NCBI RefSeq assembly: GCF_025399795.1
Contig: NZ_JAODTZ010000053.1
Span: forward strand, 1 to 64,000
DNA: 64,000 bases
Source: Streptomyces rhizosphaerihabitans
GTDB lineage: Bacteria; Actinomycetota; Actinomycetes; Streptomycetales; Streptomycetaceae
Direction of reading: 5' to 3'
A program made the position numbers and the translations under genes. Under the pieces are notes generated by a model. It ran no database searches. It saw only the letters and a program-made list of their open reading frames with translations, and was not told where the DNA came from. Shown piece after piece: positions 50,343-59,601 of the stretch. The first letter of the stretch is position 1, and each line of letters starts with the position of its first letter.

Positions 50343-50394
50343 CGAACCCCCTCGGCTCGCTCGGCATCAGCGTAGCCCCTCATTTTGAACGTGT

Positions 50395-51291
50395 TCAACT
50401 TGGGGGTCCGGTGCGCGTCAGGGCGAGGCGGCCGACGCAGGCGGGCGGATTGGCGGTTGTTCCGCGGGTGGGCCATGCGATGTCGTCAACGGCGAGAAAC
50501 GGTTCGCCGGCCACGGTCGCGGGGGTTGCCCCGGTGAACGCCATGACGTCCCGATGCAGGTGGGACTGGTCGGCGTAGCCGGTGTCGGCCGCGACTTGGG
50601 CCGCGCCTTCACCCGCGACCAGGCGGTGGGCGGCATGGTCGAAGCGGACCAGCTTCACTGCGCGCTTGGGCGGTAGGCCAAGCTGTGACCGGAACCGGGA
50701 CCACAGCCGCTTACGGCTCCACCCGACCTCGGCCGCGAGTTCGTCGACCCGGGCCAGGCCACGGCTGACGGCGATCCTGTGCCAGGCCCAGGCCACCTCC
50801 GGGTCCACCGGAGGCCCCGCCTCATGCCGACGGGCGAGCAGCGCGTCCGCCAACACGAAGCGATCCTGCCACGACGAGACATCGCCGAGTTGTTCGCGGA
50901 TCCGGGACGCCTCCCGGCCCCACAGGTCGCCCAGTGACACGACGGCGCCGTCGAGGTCGGCGGGGGAGACGCCCAGAACCGCGCGTGCGATCACCGGAGA
51001 CAGGCGCACCTGCAAGCACTCGACGTTCTCTCCCCGGGCCCGGACCGCGCCTGCGGACCCGAGCCCGGGCCCGGCGACGATGCTTCCCCGCTCCTGCCGC
51101 CCGTCGGCACAGTCAAGGACGGGCGAACCGGCGCCGAACTCCAGGAGCAGCGTCACGGCCGGGTGCGGGACTATCCGGAGCGCTTCCAGATCACGGACAC
51201 GGAACCCGGCCATGGTGACACCGGCCACCCGGCTGGGCCGCTGCGGGCATGCGACGTCCCACATAGCCGCACCGTGCATGAAAGTCCGCAC
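50395..51291 (-). CDS. AraC-family transcriptional regulator
   Basis: The 298-residue protein has an N-terminal domain of the type PSRVAGVTMAGFRVRD and a C-terminal AraC helix-turn-helix pair (RVDELAAEVGWSRKRLWSRF, then AAQVAADTGYADQSHLHRDVM). It is divergent from the hydrolase/monooxygenase pair and probably controls that pair. ATG 51291 or the inner ATG giving MWDVACPQ may start it. Confidence 0.88.
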   Translation of the reverse strand: MRTFMHGAAMWDVACPQRPSRVAGVTMAGFRVRDLEALRIVPHPAVTLLLEFGAGSPVLDCADGRQERGSIVAGPGLGSAGAVRARGENVECLQVRLSPVIARAVLGVSPADLDGAVVSLGDLWGREASRIREQLGDVSSWQDRFVLADALLARRHEAGPPVDPEVAWAWHRIAVSRGLARVDELAAEVGWSRKRLWSRFRSQLGLPPKRAVKLVRFDHAAHRLVAGEGAAQVAADTGYADQSHLHRDVMAFTGATPATVAGEPFLAVDDIAWPTRGTTANPPACVGRLALTRTGPPS

Positions 51292-51368
51292 CGTCCGATG
51301 CTACGTGAGCCAGTTGGGGGGAACATTCGTCCAATCCACCGGTGGGTACCGGCGGTGACAGTGGGCTC

Positions 51369-52226
51369 ATGACTGTTTCTGACGGCGGGTCGTATGTGAA
51401 CGGCGGCGCCGAGGCTACCGAGAGTTCAATCCTGTCGCTGGACGACGGCGACATCTACGTGTGCCAGGGCGGTCCCCGCGACGCCCCCGCACTTCTGCTC
51501 ATCCACGGGTCCGCGTCCTCGACCCGCTCGTGGGACGCGCTGGTTCCGCTGCTGACCGGATCTCACCGCGTCATCCGGATCGACCTGCTCGGGCACGGCC
51601 GGTCGGCCAAGCCGGCTGACCGCAGCTACGCGATCCCGGACCAGGCACGTCGGGCCGGCGTGGCACTGGACCGGCTCGGTGTCGAGCACGCCGTGGTCGT
51701 CGGTCATTCCAGCGGCGGTGTGGTCGCTGTCGCCCTCGCCGAACAGCGGCCCGATTTGGTGACCGCGCTCGCGCTCGTCAACACCGGACCCGGGCTGGAC
51801 GCCTTCATTGCACCGGAGTCCGCCGCAACCGGGCCCACGCAGTGGCCTCCGACCGACGAGCAGATCCGCCGGTTCGCGAGCACCGCTTTCAGCCGCGAGG
51901 GCTACCAGATCCCGCCAGAGCTCCTGGACGAGGTGCGCTGTATGACCCACCACACATTCACCACGACGATGCGGGCCACCCGCTCCTACCTGGAGCAGCG
52001 GGCGCTGCCAGATCGGCTGGCGGTCCTGGGCAAGCCGCTACTGGTGATCTTCGGCGAGGACGACCGCAGATGGCGATCCTCATCCGCCTTCGATTACCGC
52101 GCCGTTCCGGGCGCGAAGGTCGAGTTGCTGCCCGGTCTCGGGCACTCGCCCCTGCTCGAGGATCCGCCGCGGACTGCCGCCCCCCTGCTGGCCTTCACCG
52201 CGATCCACGCCATCCGGGTGGACTGA
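51369..52226 (+). CDS. Alpha/beta-fold hydrolase
   Basis: The 285-residue protein shows the alpha/beta hydrolase order: LLLIHGSASSTRSW, DLLGHGRS, nucleophile elbow VGHSSGG (S114), acid in GEDDRR (near 229) and GLGHSPLLEDPP (His near 262). It likely cuts an ester or related bond of a small molecule in the cytoplasm. It lies 77 bases from the AraC gene and one base before the monooxygenase frame, so it is co-transcribed with that gene. Confidence 0.9.
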   Translation: MTVSDGGSYVNGGAEATESSILSLDDGDIYVCQGGPRDAPALLLIHGSASSTRSWDALVPLLTGSHRVIRIDLLGHGRSAKPADRSYAIPDQARRAGVALDRLGVEHAVVVGHSSGGVVAVALAEQRPDLVTALALVNTGPGLDAFIAPESAATGPTQWPPTDEQIRRFASTAFSREGYQIPPELLDEVRCMTHHTFTTTMRATRSYLEQRALPDRLAVLGKPLLVIFGEDDRRWRSSSAFDYRAVPGAKVELLPGLGHSPLLEDPPRTAAPLLAFTAIHAIRVD

Positions 52227-52244
52227 ATGAAAAGGAGGGGTGCC

Positions 52245-53504
52245 ATGCGGATTCTCGTCTCCGGCGCCAGCATCGCCGGTCCGGTTCTGGCCTACTGGCT
52301 CACCAGGCACGGCTTCTGTGTCACCGTCGTCGAGCGCGCGCCGGCTCTGCGCAAGACTGGCGGCCACGCGGTCGACCTGTTCCGGCCCGCGATGAACATC
52401 TCGGAGAAGATGGGCGTGCTCCCGCGTATAGAGGAGCGGGCCACCGGCACGAACCGGATGACCCTCTACAAGGAGGGCGCACGGCGCCCCGTCCGGGCGG
52501 ACCTCTCCAAGATCTTCAGCGCCACCTCCGACCGGCACGTCGAGATCATGCGCGACGACCTGAGCGAGATCTACTACGACGCCGCACGCGACGACGTCGA
52601 GTACGTCTTCGGCGACTCGATCACCGCGATCTCGCCCGACGGCGAGGTGCGGTTCGAAAACGCCGCGCCGCGCCGCTTCGACCTCGTCATCGGCGCGGAC
52701 GGGCTGCACTCCAACGTGCGCCGCCTCGTCTTCGACGAGGAGTCCCGCTTCACCGCCTTCATCGGGGCCTACCTCGGGGTGCTGACCCTGCCGAACGTCT
52801 CCGACCTCGACAGCGAACTCCTCATCCACGTCGGCGTCGGCCGCACCGCCGGCATGTACGGCGCGCGACACCTCGGAGACGCGCGGGCGTTGTTCCTGTT
52901 CCGGACCGAGCGCGAGCTCGACTACCACCAGCGCGACGTACCCCGGCAAAAGGAGCTGCTACGCGCTGCGTTCGTCGGCATGCACGCTCACGTGGACCGC
53001 TGGCTGGACGAGCTCGACAGCACCCCGGCGTTCTACTTCGACTCGATCACCCAGCTCCGCATGGACACCTGGTCGCAAGGGAGGGTGACGCTCGTCGGCG
53101 ACGCGGGCTACTGCCCCGGCCCGGCCGTCGGCGGCAGCACCAGCCTGGCCGTCGTCGGCGCCTACGTCCTCGCCGGAGAACTGGCACAGGCGGGCGGCGA
53201 CCACGAGCACGCCTTCCCCGCCTACGAGCGCGTGATGGCGGAGCACGTGCGCGGCAGCCGCGCGGCCGCGCTGAGCGCGGCGAAAACCCTGATCCCCACG
53301 TCCCACCTCGGTGTGTGGGGGCTGGCCCAGGGCGCCCGCCTGATCTCCGCCCTGCCCGCAGGGCCCAGCCGGGCCTTCGTCCGCCTCACCACCAAGAGCG
53401 GACGCCTCTACAACTCCATGACCGTCGACGACTACCCGCCGGCGGCCGCCGCATCAGGAGACCGGGGCGGCCTCGCAGGTGACCCCGGAGGTGGACCAGA
53501 GTAG
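52245..53504 (+). CDS. FAD-dependent monooxygenase (TetX-like type)
   Basis: The 419-residue protein has the flavin monooxygenase pattern: an N-terminal SGASIAGPVLAYWLTRHG (GxGxxG-like), a DG motif (VIGADGLHSNVRR) and the LVGDAGYCPGPAVGGST GD motif near residue 285. It hydroxylates a small aromatic substrate with NAD(P)H and O2. The ATG at 52245, preceded by AAAGGAGG, is the start rather than the ATG at 52227. With the AraC regulator and the hydrolase it makes a small oxidative detoxification or catabolic unit. Confidence 0.92.
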   Translation: MRILVSGASIAGPVLAYWLTRHGFCVTVVERAPALRKTGGHAVDLFRPAMNISEKMGVLPRIEERATGTNRMTLYKEGARRPVRADLSKIFSATSDRHVEIMRDDLSEIYYDAARDDVEYVFGDSITAISPDGEVRFENAAPRRFDLVIGADGLHSNVRRLVFDEESRFTAFIGAYLGVLTLPNVSDLDSELLIHVGVGRTAGMYGARHLGDARALFLFRTERELDYHQRDVPRQKELLRAAFVGMHAHVDRWLDELDSTPAFYFDSITQLRMDTWSQGRVTLVGDAGYCPGPAVGGSTSLAVVGAYVLAGELAQAGGDHEHAFPAYERVMAEHVRGSRAAALSAAKTLIPTSHLGVWGLAQGARLISALPAGPSRAFVRLTTKSGRLYNSMTVDDYPPAAAASGDRGGLAGDPGGGPE

Positions 53505-53698
53505 AGCGGTGGTCGTTGTTGAGTGAGCAGACGAGAGACGTGGATGCATATGAGGCCGCGGACAGTCGCCAGGCTGCGCGGGCGTCGATCGAGGGTCGCA
53601 GTTCCGGTCACGGAAATTCGTCCGGGCGTTCGGCGGCCACGGGATGGCCGATTCGATAGCTCAGCCGGCTGACCCCGTCGAATTCGAGACCGTCATGA
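53505..53698. other. No gene recognised
   Basis: A short GC-rich stretch after the monooxygenase. No hairpin with clear arms or gene is seen. Confidence 0.4.
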
Positions 53699-54109
53699 CC
53701 ACACCGGCCGTCCAAGCCGCGTGATCGAACCTGCCACCCAAACCTGCAGCAGACCCGCTCCTCGGTTGCCCAGTACGTCGACACTGCCTGGCGCTGGAGC
53801 GCGGCGATCCAGATCCTCCGGAAGATCGAGGAACCTGCATACACGGCTTCAGAAGCGGACTATGTCCGCCACTACGACCGTCTCTACACATGCGTGGAGC
53901 TTGTAGGGGACGCCGCACGACGCCTCGACCATGCAGTCACGGCTGAGGATCCTCAGTCTGTCTGGATCGAGCTGATTCGCGAGAACTCCATCAGACCTGG
54001 CAGTCCCGAGCCTTCACGGAACTGCGGTAGATCCCATTTCACAGATCCTCATCAGCCCGTGGTCGGGCCGGCCATACGGCAACCCGGTGTGCATGGTGCA
54101 GGATCGTGA
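53699..54109 (+). pseudogene. Uncharacterised coding-like fragment
   Basis: An uninterrupted frame of about 135 codons reads VAQYVDTAWRWSAAIQILRK, ASEADYVRHYDRLYTCVELVG and DPQSVWIELIRENS. The amphipathic helices and codon use look real, but the only in-frame starts are late (GTG 53894). I take it as a 5'-truncated gene of unknown family. It is not related in sequence to the neighbours. Confidence 0.35.
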
Positions 54110-54274
54110 CCGGTGGTCGGGGGCTGTGGCCGCCAGTCTGGTCGGGGGCGCCCGGTGAGCTGACCGCATGGATCTCGCGTACGTCTCCTTACTCGGCGGC
54201 CCCGGCTGCCTCGGGCCCGTAGCGCGCACCCAGGGTGTCTGCGGCCGCGGGTTCATGGCGGGCGAGGCGGCACG
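54110..54274. other. Upstream region of the replication-like gene
   Basis: This is a non-coding stretch before the tandem winged-helix gene. No clear promoter hexamers stand out. Confidence 0.3.
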
Positions 54275-55735
54275 ATGAGCCGCTTCGGGGCGGGGGTCCG
54301 CCGCGGGGTGATGGCGGCGGACCGGTTCACCCAGATCGCCAACGGCTTCTTCCGCGACGCCCGGCTCTCCTTCAAGGCGAAGGGCGTCTTCGGCTTCATC
54401 AGCACCCATGCCACCGGCTGGCACGTCACGGTCGCCGACCTCGTGCGCGCTGGACCCGACGGTCGGGACGCCGTGCGCGCCGGCCTGAGCGAATTGCAGC
54501 GGCACGGCTACCTCGTCCGCGACCAGCTGAGGCACGACGACGGGACGCTCGGCGAGATCGTCTACTCGATCACAGACCGCCCGACGTCCCTCGACACCGC
54601 ACTCACGCAGACAGCGGGCACGGCACTCGTCTCGGCTCCGCCGAGCGGATCGGCAGCCGACTCCGGGGCGGGGATCCGCCGCGGGGTGATGGCGGCGGAT
54701 CAGTTCGCCCAGATCGCCAACAGCCTGTTCCGCGACCAACGGTTGTCGTTCAAGGCCCGCGGCCTGTTCGGGCTCATCAGCACGCACAGGGACGGCTGGC
54801 GGATGAGCGTCGCGGACCTGGCACGCCGCAGCCGGGACGGCCAGGCAGCCGTCAAAAGCGGGCTCAAGGAACTGGAGAAGCACGGCTTCCTGCTCCGGGA
54901 ACGCGCCCGCAACCCCGACGGCACCCTCGGCGCGGCCGCGTACGTCATCACCGACCTGCCCAGCCTGCAAAGCACCAGGCCCGAGCCGATGTCGGGTTTC
55001 CCACCGGTGGATAACCCGACGTCGGTTCATCACCCCTGTAAGAACACCAGCAGAAAGAACACCACGAAGCAGAAGACCAGCCCCCTCCGTCCGTGCGATC
55101 GCGCCGACGTCGCGACGCCCACGGGAACAAGTCAGCCGGAGGCGCCAGCATCCCTGCCGGCCGGCCTCCCGGCGGACGAGATACATCCAGGGATCCGACT
55201 GCTGCTGGAAATCGGAGCGCGCCGTCCCGAACTCCTGCTGACCGGAAAGGTGCTGACCGACCAGGGCCGCGCGCTCATGGTGATGACGGAGTCCGGCTGG
55301 AGCATCGAGCAGCTGCGCCATGTCATCGCCGACCGGCCGCTGCCGAACCCGGTGCGCACCTCGGTCGGTGCAATCATCGCCGCCCGCCTGCAGGCCGCTC
55401 AGGCCTACCCGCCACCCGCCGCCCTGGACAGCCGGCACCGCGGCGACATCCTGCAGGACGAGTCGCCCTCGAGGCCGGTGACCGGGCGGTCGTCCACGGC
55501 GTCCGCGGCCCGCACAGTGACCGAGGCCCTGACCTACCGGGCGCTCGTCGAGTGCGCGGGCTGCGGCGTGCCCGGCACCGCCCTGGGCGAAGACCTCTGC
55601 CCGGCCTGCCTGGGCTGGCCGCTGTGCCACACCTGCCCAGGGCCTACACCCCGACGCGCCCACCCCGAAAGCGACGGCCGCTGCACCGCCTGCGCCACCG
55701 CATCCACCAGCCTGCCGGAACGGAGCACACCATGA
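54275..55735 (+). CDS. Tandem winged-helix protein of plasmid replication type
   Basis: The 486-residue protein carries two near-identical winged-helix units (about 10-110 and 133-235; landmarks GVMAADRFTQIANGFFRDARL and GVMAADQFAQIANSLFRDQRL). They look like the DNA-binding part of phage or plasmid replication initiators of the DnaD-like kind. A polar linker follows. The C-terminus has a Cys-rich knuckle (CAGCG, CPAC, CHTC, CTAC) that may bind zinc. Its stop overlaps the next ATG by four bases (ATGA). A role in replication or partition is inference. Confidence 0.7.
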   Translation: MSRFGAGVRRGVMAADRFTQIANGFFRDARLSFKAKGVFGFISTHATGWHVTVADLVRAGPDGRDAVRAGLSELQRHGYLVRDQLRHDDGTLGEIVYSITDRPTSLDTALTQTAGTALVSAPPSGSAADSGAGIRRGVMAADQFAQIANSLFRDQRLSFKARGLFGLISTHRDGWRMSVADLARRSRDGQAAVKSGLKELEKHGFLLRERARNPDGTLGAAAYVITDLPSLQSTRPEPMSGFPPVDNPTSVHHPCKNTSRKNTTKQKTSPLRPCDRADVATPTGTSQPEAPASLPAGLPADEIHPGIRLLLEIGARRPELLLTGKVLTDQGRALMVMTESGWSIEQLRHVIADRPLPNPVRTSVGAIIAARLQAAQAYPPPAALDSRHRGDILQDESPSRPVTGRSSTASAARTVTEALTYRALVECAGCGVPGTALGEDLCPACLGWPLCHTCPGPTPRRAHPESDGRCTACATASTSLPERSTP

Positions 55736-57150
55736 CCACCTCTGCCCCGCTGTCCAGGATCACTCAGCCGCTGAGCCCGTTCGGGCAGCAGCCCAGGCGA
55801 TGGGAGAAGAAGCGGGTCCGCGCGGTGCGCGGCAGCCACGCCTGCACCGGCTGCGCAGCCGGCTGCGAGCCTGTCCTGATCCGGGAGCAGACCGGATGGG
55901 GGTGGATCGACTGGAACGTCCCGGTCGACGGCAGCCTGCCCGAACAGCCCCACCGGATCGCCGTGTTCACTCCAATCGCGACCCGCATGCAGCGCCTTTG
56001 CCTGCGCTGGCTGGCCAGAAGCTCCGCACACCGGATCCGCCTCGACCCGGTTGCCGTACGGACCACTACAGCCGCCGTCGCTGCCCTCGCGCTGCCGGCG
56101 GCCGTCCTCGCGATCCTGCACGGCGTCCCCTTCGCCATCGTGCTGCTCGCAGCTGCCCTGGCCCCGCTCCTCGTGGAGCACTCGAGTAACCCGCTGAAGG
56201 CCCGTGCCGGCGAAAACGTCTGGATCGTCGAGGCCGAAGCCGCCTGCCGCTACCTGCAGCGCCTCGCCGCTTTGCACGCCGGCCTCGTCCGGGCAGCCGC
56301 CGGCAGCGACCGTCACGAAGTGCGGCGCGCCGTCGAGATCGGCCACCACCAGCTGTTCGACACCGCGGACCTGCTCCAGCGCCACGACACCCGCTCAGCC
56401 TCCGGCGAGCTCATCGCCCGGGAGCAGCTGATGCTGCAACTCGCCGTCCAGATCCGCCACATCGTCACGCCCGCGCAGGGCGGCGCACCGTCCGTCCGGC
56501 ACGACCGGGCCGACGTACCTCAGCCGCTGGGCCCCTATCCGCCCAGGCCCCGCCACTCATCCGGTCATTCGACGCCCATCGCGTCGATGAAGGAGGAAAC
56601 GTACATGCCCCAGGACGGTCCCGAAGAGCCGGCCCGCCAGGTGTATCTGCTCTTCGCCCACGAGGCCTACTACCCGGCTGCCGCCCGGGAGATCAACACC
56701 TCGCTGGTGGCTGCAGCCTCCCTGCTCCACCCGCGCGTACGGCAGCCCGACGGCGCCCGCATCTACGACCGTCTGGTCCGCGGCCGACGGCAGGGCGAGA
56801 TCGTGCCGCTGTCCACTCTCACCCACGAACTGGACGGCGGTGCGCGCTGGCCGGAGGTCGGCGACTGGGAGGCGGTCACCGCAGACCTGCTCCAGCTCAT
56901 CCAGGACCGGGCATGCGACGTCCTCAGTCTGGATCTGCCCCACGTCGCCCGTGCCCTGGTGTGCTCCGGTCCCCACAGCCGAGTCCGGGCGTACGACCCG
57001 GCGGCCGGGCGGTACCAGACGTGGGGGCCCGCCGACCGGATCCAGGTCCTGGTCGAGGTGGGCAGGCAATTGGCCGTGGCAGAGGCGGCGCGCGCCCTGT
57101 GGCCGGGTGCCGGTCTGCTCCTGCCCACCCATCCCGGCGATGACAAATGA
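55732..57150 (+). CDS. Membrane protein joined in frame to a second unknown domain
   Basis: The open frame of 472 residues seems to hold two proteins. The first (to about residue 285) has an N-terminal CTGCAAGC motif, two spans near 110-145 (TTAAVAALALPAAVLAILHG) and a cytoplasmic helical part. The second (from about 292, MPQDGPEEPARQVYLLFAHE) is a soluble domain with YDRLVRGRRQGEIVPLSTL. A strong AAGGAGG lies at 56590-56596, eight bases before an in-frame ATG at 56605. No stop separates them. Thus either one fused protein is made or a second product starts inside. Confidence 0.6.
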   Translation: MTTSAPLSRITQPLSPFGQQPRRWEKKRVRAVRGSHACTGCAAGCEPVLIREQTGWGWIDWNVPVDGSLPEQPHRIAVFTPIATRMQRLCLRWLARSSAHRIRLDPVAVRTTTAAVAALALPAAVLAILHGVPFAIVLLAAALAPLLVEHSSNPLKARAGENVWIVEAEAACRYLQRLAALHAGLVRAAAGSDRHEVRRAVEIGHHQLFDTADLLQRHDTRSASGELIAREQLMLQLAVQIRHIVTPAQGGAPSVRHDRADVPQPLGPYPPRPRHSSGHSTPIASMKEETYMPQDGPEEPARQVYLLFAHEAYYPAAAREINTSLVAAASLLHPRVRQPDGARIYDRLVRGRRQGEIVPLSTLTHELDGGARWPEVGDWEAVTADLLQLIQDRACDVLSLDLPHVARALVCSGPHSRVRAYDPAAGRYQTWGPADRIQVLVEVGRQLAVAEAARALWPGAGLLLPTHPGDDK

Positions 57151-57376
57151 TGTTCGGCTGTGACGCGTGTTTTCATCGGAGGAATGGGACGCGTTCCGCG
57201 GGCTGGTCGTGGACGACGGGACTGACCAACAATGCGGCATCGCCTTCGGCGCCGCTGGACTGGCTGGCCGGCCCGCAGCAGTAGACCGGGATGTTGGCGG
57301 CATGCGTCAACCCACGCGCAGGCGCCGCACGCCGGTGACCGGGCTGTCGGGAATCGCCGGCCGACTCCGACTCGCG
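57151..57376. other. Convergent intergenic stretch
   Basis: No supportable gene. The stretch separates the plus-strand module from the minus-strand gene that ends at 57377. Confidence 0.4.
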
Positions 57377-58393
57377 CTAGCGATCCCCGGCTGCCTGCGG
57401 TGCTGGTTCCGGCGCGGCTCGGCCGTCCGATGCAGTGAGCAGACCGATGGCGCCGATCACGTCACGTGGTGACGTGGCGAGTTGCGGCTGATGGTCCAGG
57501 ATTGCCTGCTGGGCGGCGGTGAGCTGAAGGACCCTGACCTCCCAGTCGACTTTGACGATCAGTATGGCGCCGATGCGCACGACGGCGTCCTTGGTCGGTT
57601 GAAGAGAAGTCAGGACCGGCCCCACGTTCTGCATCATGGTTGCGGTGATGGTTGCGTCCTGGCCCAGAATCAGGCGTGTGTCAGCGATGTGAGCGGCTGT
57701 CAGGGCACTCTCACGAACTACCTGCGATCGTGCGGCGCGTGACATGGTGGCGCGCATCCGGCGGAACCAGGATCCGATGACGGGGTCGTCGCGGTCGAGA
57801 ACGGTCAACCCGGCGGTTGCCAGAAGTTCCTCCACAGCGGCCTCGACGTCGCGGTGCGGAGCCTCGTCTGACAGGTAGATCGTGATCGGAAGCGGGGCGG
57901 CCTCCGGCCCGGACACCTTGTTCGCCGGTTTACCCCCGTCCAGGGAATCGCCCGCTGGCGGCTTGCTCTGCCTCAGCAGCTGCGACAGATGAGGATCAAA
58001 GTAGTCACCGTTGAGAAGGCGGTGCACCATGGACGCGAGCTCGTGGACTGCGGGACCAAGGTCGGGCACCGGGGAGAGCAGTCCCTGCAGGCGGTCGAGT
58101 GCGCGCCTCACGACGTTGGGCTGCGGTTCGGCCTCCTGCAGTTCCGCCCACAGGCGATGCAGTTCCATGGCGGCGGCTTCGGGCGCGACGAGTGTCGTAC
58201 GGCGCTCCTGGAGCAGAGCCTCGATGCGCAGGAGGAGTTCGACCGTCCTGGCGGCGGCCGGCTCGGCATCCTGGCTCTGGAAGGAACGCGGGTTGGCTAT
58301 GTTCTGGATGATCGGACCCACATAGGTCCCACCGTTGATCGTATTCTCGTGAGAGTCGGCAGAAGAGTCTTGTCGCCTGTCGCCGTTCCTCAT
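57377..58393 (-). CDS. Conserved Streptomyces protein with possible amyloid-like N-terminus
   Basis: The 338-residue protein begins ATG 58393 after AGGAGGAGG. Residues about 16-34 read ENTINGGTYVGPIIQNIAN, a pattern of the short beta-rich motifs that in actinobacteria join NLR-type or effector proteins (bacterial amyloid signalling style). A helical stretch follows. The C-terminal domain (ITIYLSDEAPHRDVEAAVEE, NVGPVLTSLQPTKDAVVRIG, LIVKVDWEVRVLQLTAAQQA) is widespread in Streptomyces, with no function assigned to my knowledge. It has no obvious catalytic residues. A signalling adaptor in a conflict system is inference. Confidence 0.65.
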   Translation of the reverse strand: MRNGDRRQDSSADSHENTINGGTYVGPIIQNIANPRSFQSQDAEPAAARTVELLLRIEALLQERRTTLVAPEAAAMELHRLWAELQEAEPQPNVVRRALDRLQGLLSPVPDLGPAVHELASMVHRLLNGDYFDPHLSQLLRQSKPPAGDSLDGGKPANKVSGPEAAPLPITIYLSDEAPHRDVEAAVEELLATAGLTVLDRDDPVIGSWFRRMRATMSRAARSQVVRESALTAAHIADTRLILGQDATITATMMQNVGPVLTSLQPTKDAVVRIGAILIVKVDWEVRVLQLTAAQQAILDHQPQLATSPRDVIGAIGLLTASDGRAAPEPAPQAAGDR

Positions 58394-59130
58394 GGTGAGG
58401 ACCTCCTCCTGTTTGGAGCCGTCGGCCGCGCCGGACTGCTCGGGGTTGCTCAGCCCCGCTGGCGCTCCCGAGACCCGTCGACCCGATCCGGCCCAACGCC
58501 TCCGCATCATTGTCCGGGTGGGCAGGGCAGGGTGTCTTGTATTCACAACCGCTCTCACGGCGGCCCGGAGGGCTCGCAGTCCTCCGCATCGGCGTGGTGC
58601 AGTCCGTGCCCGCCTGGCGCTCCCGGTCCTGCGCCGGAGGCTTGCCCGGTTCCTGGAGGCCGGCGCGCCACGCCTGGTAAGACGTCCCGCTTCCTGTGTG
58701 GAGATGCAGGTGCAAGGCCTGCCCGGCACTCTGTGAAGACCCTGCCCCGTGTTCTGCGAGGCAGGGTCTTTTTTTGCTGTCCGGAGCCGGAGTGACTGGT
58801 CGGGGCGCGGGGGTTGTTACTCACTTTCGGGTGACGGCCGGGCGTCCGGTGGGGTGGCGGGGCCTGGCGGCCGCGATCCCGTGGCCAACTGCCGCAACGG
58901 TGCTGGGGTCGTGGTTGCGTCAACTTCGTGCACTCACGGCATAGATGGCGGTTGCAGCCAACTGTCACGGCAGTGCGGTTGATCGGTAACGCGCCCCGGA
59001 TCGCGTTCACATTCCGGCGAACCGGAGGGCAGGGTGTGAATGCGCGGCCGGCCGGCCGCCACCCGCACATCGCACAACCCGGCCAGGGATCTGGCGCGTT
59101 GGTTGTGCCCGCACGATGCAGGGGGAACCC
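58394..59130. other. Intergenic stretch with a lone plus-strand terminator
   Basis: No gene is firmly supported. The minus-strand frame of the neighbour is open across part of it, and a plus-strand frame of 114 codons ends at 58736, just before the intrinsic terminator. A small RNA or a small gene on the plus strand could end there. The rest (58,776-59,130) leads to the lamin-tail gene. Confidence 0.4.
58736..58775 (+). terminator. Strong intrinsic terminator
   Basis: The arms aagaccctgcc (58736-58746) and ggcagggtctt (58760-58770) match over 11 bases, and seven T residues run through 58775. The T-run is on the plus strand only. The rho-independent signal is much clearer than others in this window and lies after no confirmed plus-strand gene. 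Confidence 0.9.
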
Positions 59131-59601
59131 GTGACCGTATCCAAGACCGCTGCCCGCCGTCTGACCGCTGCCGCGCTGACCACCGCGGCGATCACCGCGG
59201 CGATCGCGGTACCGGCGTCCGCTGCTGATCACCGTCCGCACCGCACGGGTGTGGAGATCAGCCGGGTGCAGTACGACTCACCGGGCCGTGACGACCGCTC
59301 CAACCGCTCCCTGAACCAGGAGTGGGTGGAGATCACCAACACCACCCGTCACAGCGTGAACCTCGACGGCTGGACCCTCGCCGACGAGGACGGCCACACC
59401 TACACCTTCGACCACTACCGCCTGAACGGCCGTTCAACGGTCCGCGTCCACACCGGCATCGGCCACGACACCCGAACCGACCTGTACCAGGACCGCCGCG
59501 CCTACGTCTGGAACAACGACAGCGACACCGCCAGCCTGCGCAACGACTACGACCGCTTCGTCGACGACGTCTCCTGGGGCCGGCACTACTTCCGCCGCTG
59601 A
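59131..59601 (+). CDS. Secreted lamin-tail-domain protein
   Basis: The 156-residue protein begins at GTG 59131 (GGGGG upstream). It has a signal peptide ending SASAA and a lamin tail domain (EWVEITNTTRHSVNLDGWTLADEDGHTYTF, shown only in part here as landmarks EWVEITNTT and GWTLADEDG). LTD domains are immunoglobulin-like and occur in secreted nucleases and surface proteins. Here the domain stands alone, so it probably binds another protein or the wall. Confidence 0.85.
   Translation: MTVSKTAARRLTAAALTTAAITAAIAVPASAADHRPHRTGVEISRVQYDSPGRDDRSNRSLNQEWVEITNTTRHSVNLDGWTLADEDGHTYTFDHYRLNGRSTVRVHTGIGHDTRTDLYQDRRAYVWNNDSDTASLRNDYDRFVDDVSWGRHYFRR

Noticed and set aside
58736-58775. Terminator of the minus-strand gene at 57,377-58,393
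   Set aside because: It lies upstream of that gene's start, and the T-run is on the other strand.
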